Source: an uncultured Clostridia bacterium (GTDB taxonomy: Bacteria; Bacillota; Clostridia; Oscillospirales; Acutalibacteraceae). From it: a stretch of DNA of 6,534 bases. The notes under the pieces are model-generated. The model did no database searches. It was not told the DNA's origin and saw only the letters and a program-made list of their open reading frames with translations. Position 1 is the first letter of the stretch. Each line of letters begins with the position of its first letter. Where the stretch lies: positions 1 through 6,534 of the forward strand of contig CAMFZK010000056.1 of assembly GCA_946006915.1 (NCBI GenBank). Direction: 5' to 3'. Of the stretch, positions 5,605-6,534 are shown in pieces. A program made the position numbers and the translations under genes.

Positions 5605-6502
5605 ATGAAAACATTTTTAAGGGTTTGCAGTGTCATTTGTTTAATAGGTTGGATGGGGTTAATCTTTTATTTTTCTGCCCAAACGGCTACGGAATCTTCC
5701 CAAGTAAGCGGTTCGGTAATTGAAGTTTTGGCGGAAAAATTTTATCCCGAATTTGAAACTTTAACACCTCCCGAAAAACAGGATTTAATTTCTTCCTTGC
5801 AGTCGGTTGTGCGGAGTACGGCACACTACTGCATTTACGGCGGGTTGGGTTTTTTCTCCTTTTTAACCTTTATAAGTTATACAAATTTAAAATACAAAGT
5901 ACGTGTCTTTTGGATGCTGGAAACTTGCTTGCTTTATTCGGTAAGCGATGAATTTCACCAAACCTTTGTAGATGGAAGAGCAATGCAACTTACAGATATA
6001 ATTGTAGATTTTGCGGGTGCGGTCACGGCGGTTTTAATATGCAGTTTGTTTGTATATTTAATAAAGCCATTACGCCGAAAGGTAACATATACCCTTAAAA
6101 GAAAAATAGAAATTCCAAATTTAGACGATATGGATTTTAGTATAGAACTAACCCCCGAACTCCATATACCCCCAAAAGAAAGTGAGCCGCAAGAAATGCC
6201 AAATAACATTCCCGAAATTAAAGAAATAAAAGAAGAACCGAAACAAACCTTATCGGAAGAATTCCAATATGCGTCTTCCATAATCGGAAAAACGGTTATA
6301 GAGGCAACAAGGGTTTGCAATAACCTTACCCTAAACGGCAAAGCGGATACTAAAGAACTTGTGAATTTGGTTTTAGGAAGAACAGAGGTACTTAAAGCCG
6401 AAATTTTAAAAATTTTAAACTCAAATGAGTCCTTTGAATTAAAAAAAGACCTGATGCAGAACGAGCAAATGTCTGCTTTCGATTATTTTGACAGTATAAA
6501 GG
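5605..6502 (+). CDS. VanZ-family membrane protein with long C-terminal extension (3' truncated)
   Basis: The frame starts at ATG 5605 (AGGGG at 5594-5598, six bases upstream) and has no stop before the contig end. Genomic sequence ends at 6502, giving 299 reliable residues; reading on through adapter to 6534 adds 11 spurious ones. Four hydrophobic segments lie at about 6-25, 73-92, 97-114 and 131-153. VanZ-family marks are clear: YFSAQ at 22-26, AHYCIYGGLG at 73-82, the strongly conserved SDEFHQTFVDGR at 114-125 and DIIVDFAGA at 131-139. VanZ of enterococci gives low-level teicoplanin resistance by an unclear mechanism; most chromosomal members are uncharacterised, so resistance should not be assumed. 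Family members are usually near 120-200 residues. Here a hydrophilic tail of at least 145 residues follows the last helix: a Pro/Glu/Lys-rich linker (about 178-216) and then a helix-prone region. It follows the hydrolase by 55 bases, across a terminator, with no obvious promoter of its own. Confidence 0.88.
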
Positions 6503-6534
6503 CTGTCTCTTATACACATCTCCGAGCCCACGAG
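6503..6534 (+). other. Nextera/Tn5 sequencing adapter left on the contig end (not genomic)
   Basis: Bases 6503-6521 are exactly the 19-base Tn5 mosaic end used in tagmentation libraries (CTGTCTCTTATACACATCT). Bases 6522-6534 (CCGAGCCCACGAG) are the first 13 bases of the adjoining Illumina Nextera read-2-side adapter. The match runs to the last base of the window, which is what adapter read-through at a contig end looks like. In the VanZ-family frame it translates to the tail VSYTHLRAHE, a frequently seen artefact peptide in metagenome proteins. The identification is from memory of the adapter sequence, but a 32-base exact match leaves little doubt. Confidence 0.97.

Noticed and set aside
5600..5608. 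Alternative ATG at 5600 just before the VanZ-family gene
   Set aside because: Its frame reads ATG GTA TGA and stops at once; the long VanZ frame begins at 5605. A regulatory mini-ORF is conceivable but unsupported.
5955..6341. A 128-codon minus-strand reading frame
   Set aside because: It lies antisense to the VanZ-family gene, which has clear family motifs in the plus frame. The minus-frame protein has no recognisable pattern and no good ribosome binding site was seen.
5605..6502. Calling the VanZ-family gene a glycopeptide resistance determinant
   Set aside because: No vanA/B-type genes (ligase, dehydrogenase, dipeptidase or VanRS) are present and chromosomal VanZ homologues are common in susceptible bacteria.
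6503..6521. A Tn5-like transposon end
   Set aside because: The mosaic end is followed directly by synthetic adapter sequence and the contig edge, so it is a library artefact and not a natural mobile element.

Overview
This is an AT-rich bacterial window with densely packed genes, AAGG/GGAGG-type ribosome binding sites and Gram-positive style cell-wall genes (a PcsB-like hydrolase and a VanZ-family protein). It fits a low-GC Firmicute, most likely an uncultured gut-type Clostridia. That placement is inferred from gene content and composition, since no marker gene is present.

Left part (1-1476): the window opens inside the C-terminal FtsX-type domain of an ABC transporter permease (ends at 345). 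A symmetrical hairpin (356-385) works as a terminator between it and a convergent EamA/DMT-family ten-helix transporter on the minus strand (397-1299). A divergent promoter region of about 180 bases (1300-1476) then separates the transporter from the rightward genes.

Middle part (1477-5583): four tightly spaced plus-strand genes look like one transcription unit. They are a CdaR/PucR-type transcriptional regulator (1477-2550), ftsE (2574-3296), ftsX (3296-4318, start overlapping the ftsE stop) and a secreted coiled-coil M23 endopeptidase of the PcsB type (4335-5549), followed by a hairpin terminator. FtsE hydrolyses ATP in the cytoplasm and FtsX carries the conformational signal across the membrane. 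The coiled-coil hydrolase is the expected partner that cuts peptidoglycan at division or elongation sites. The regulator at the head of the unit is the less expected member.

Right part (5584-6534): a VanZ-family membrane protein with an unusually long cytoplasmic-looking C-terminal extension starts at 5605 and is still open at the right edge. Bases 6503-6534 are not genomic. They are the 19-base Tn5 mosaic end followed by 13 bases of an Illumina Nextera adapter, so the contig's real sequence stops at about 6502 and the last 11 residues of the apparent protein are an artefact.

I found no tRNA, rRNA, CRISPR array, insertion sequence or prophage gene. The most solid unusual observation is the adapter. 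The most interesting biological ones are the regulator fused into the ftsEX-hydrolase unit, the cysteine-bearing insertion in the M23 domain, and the extended VanZ protein.
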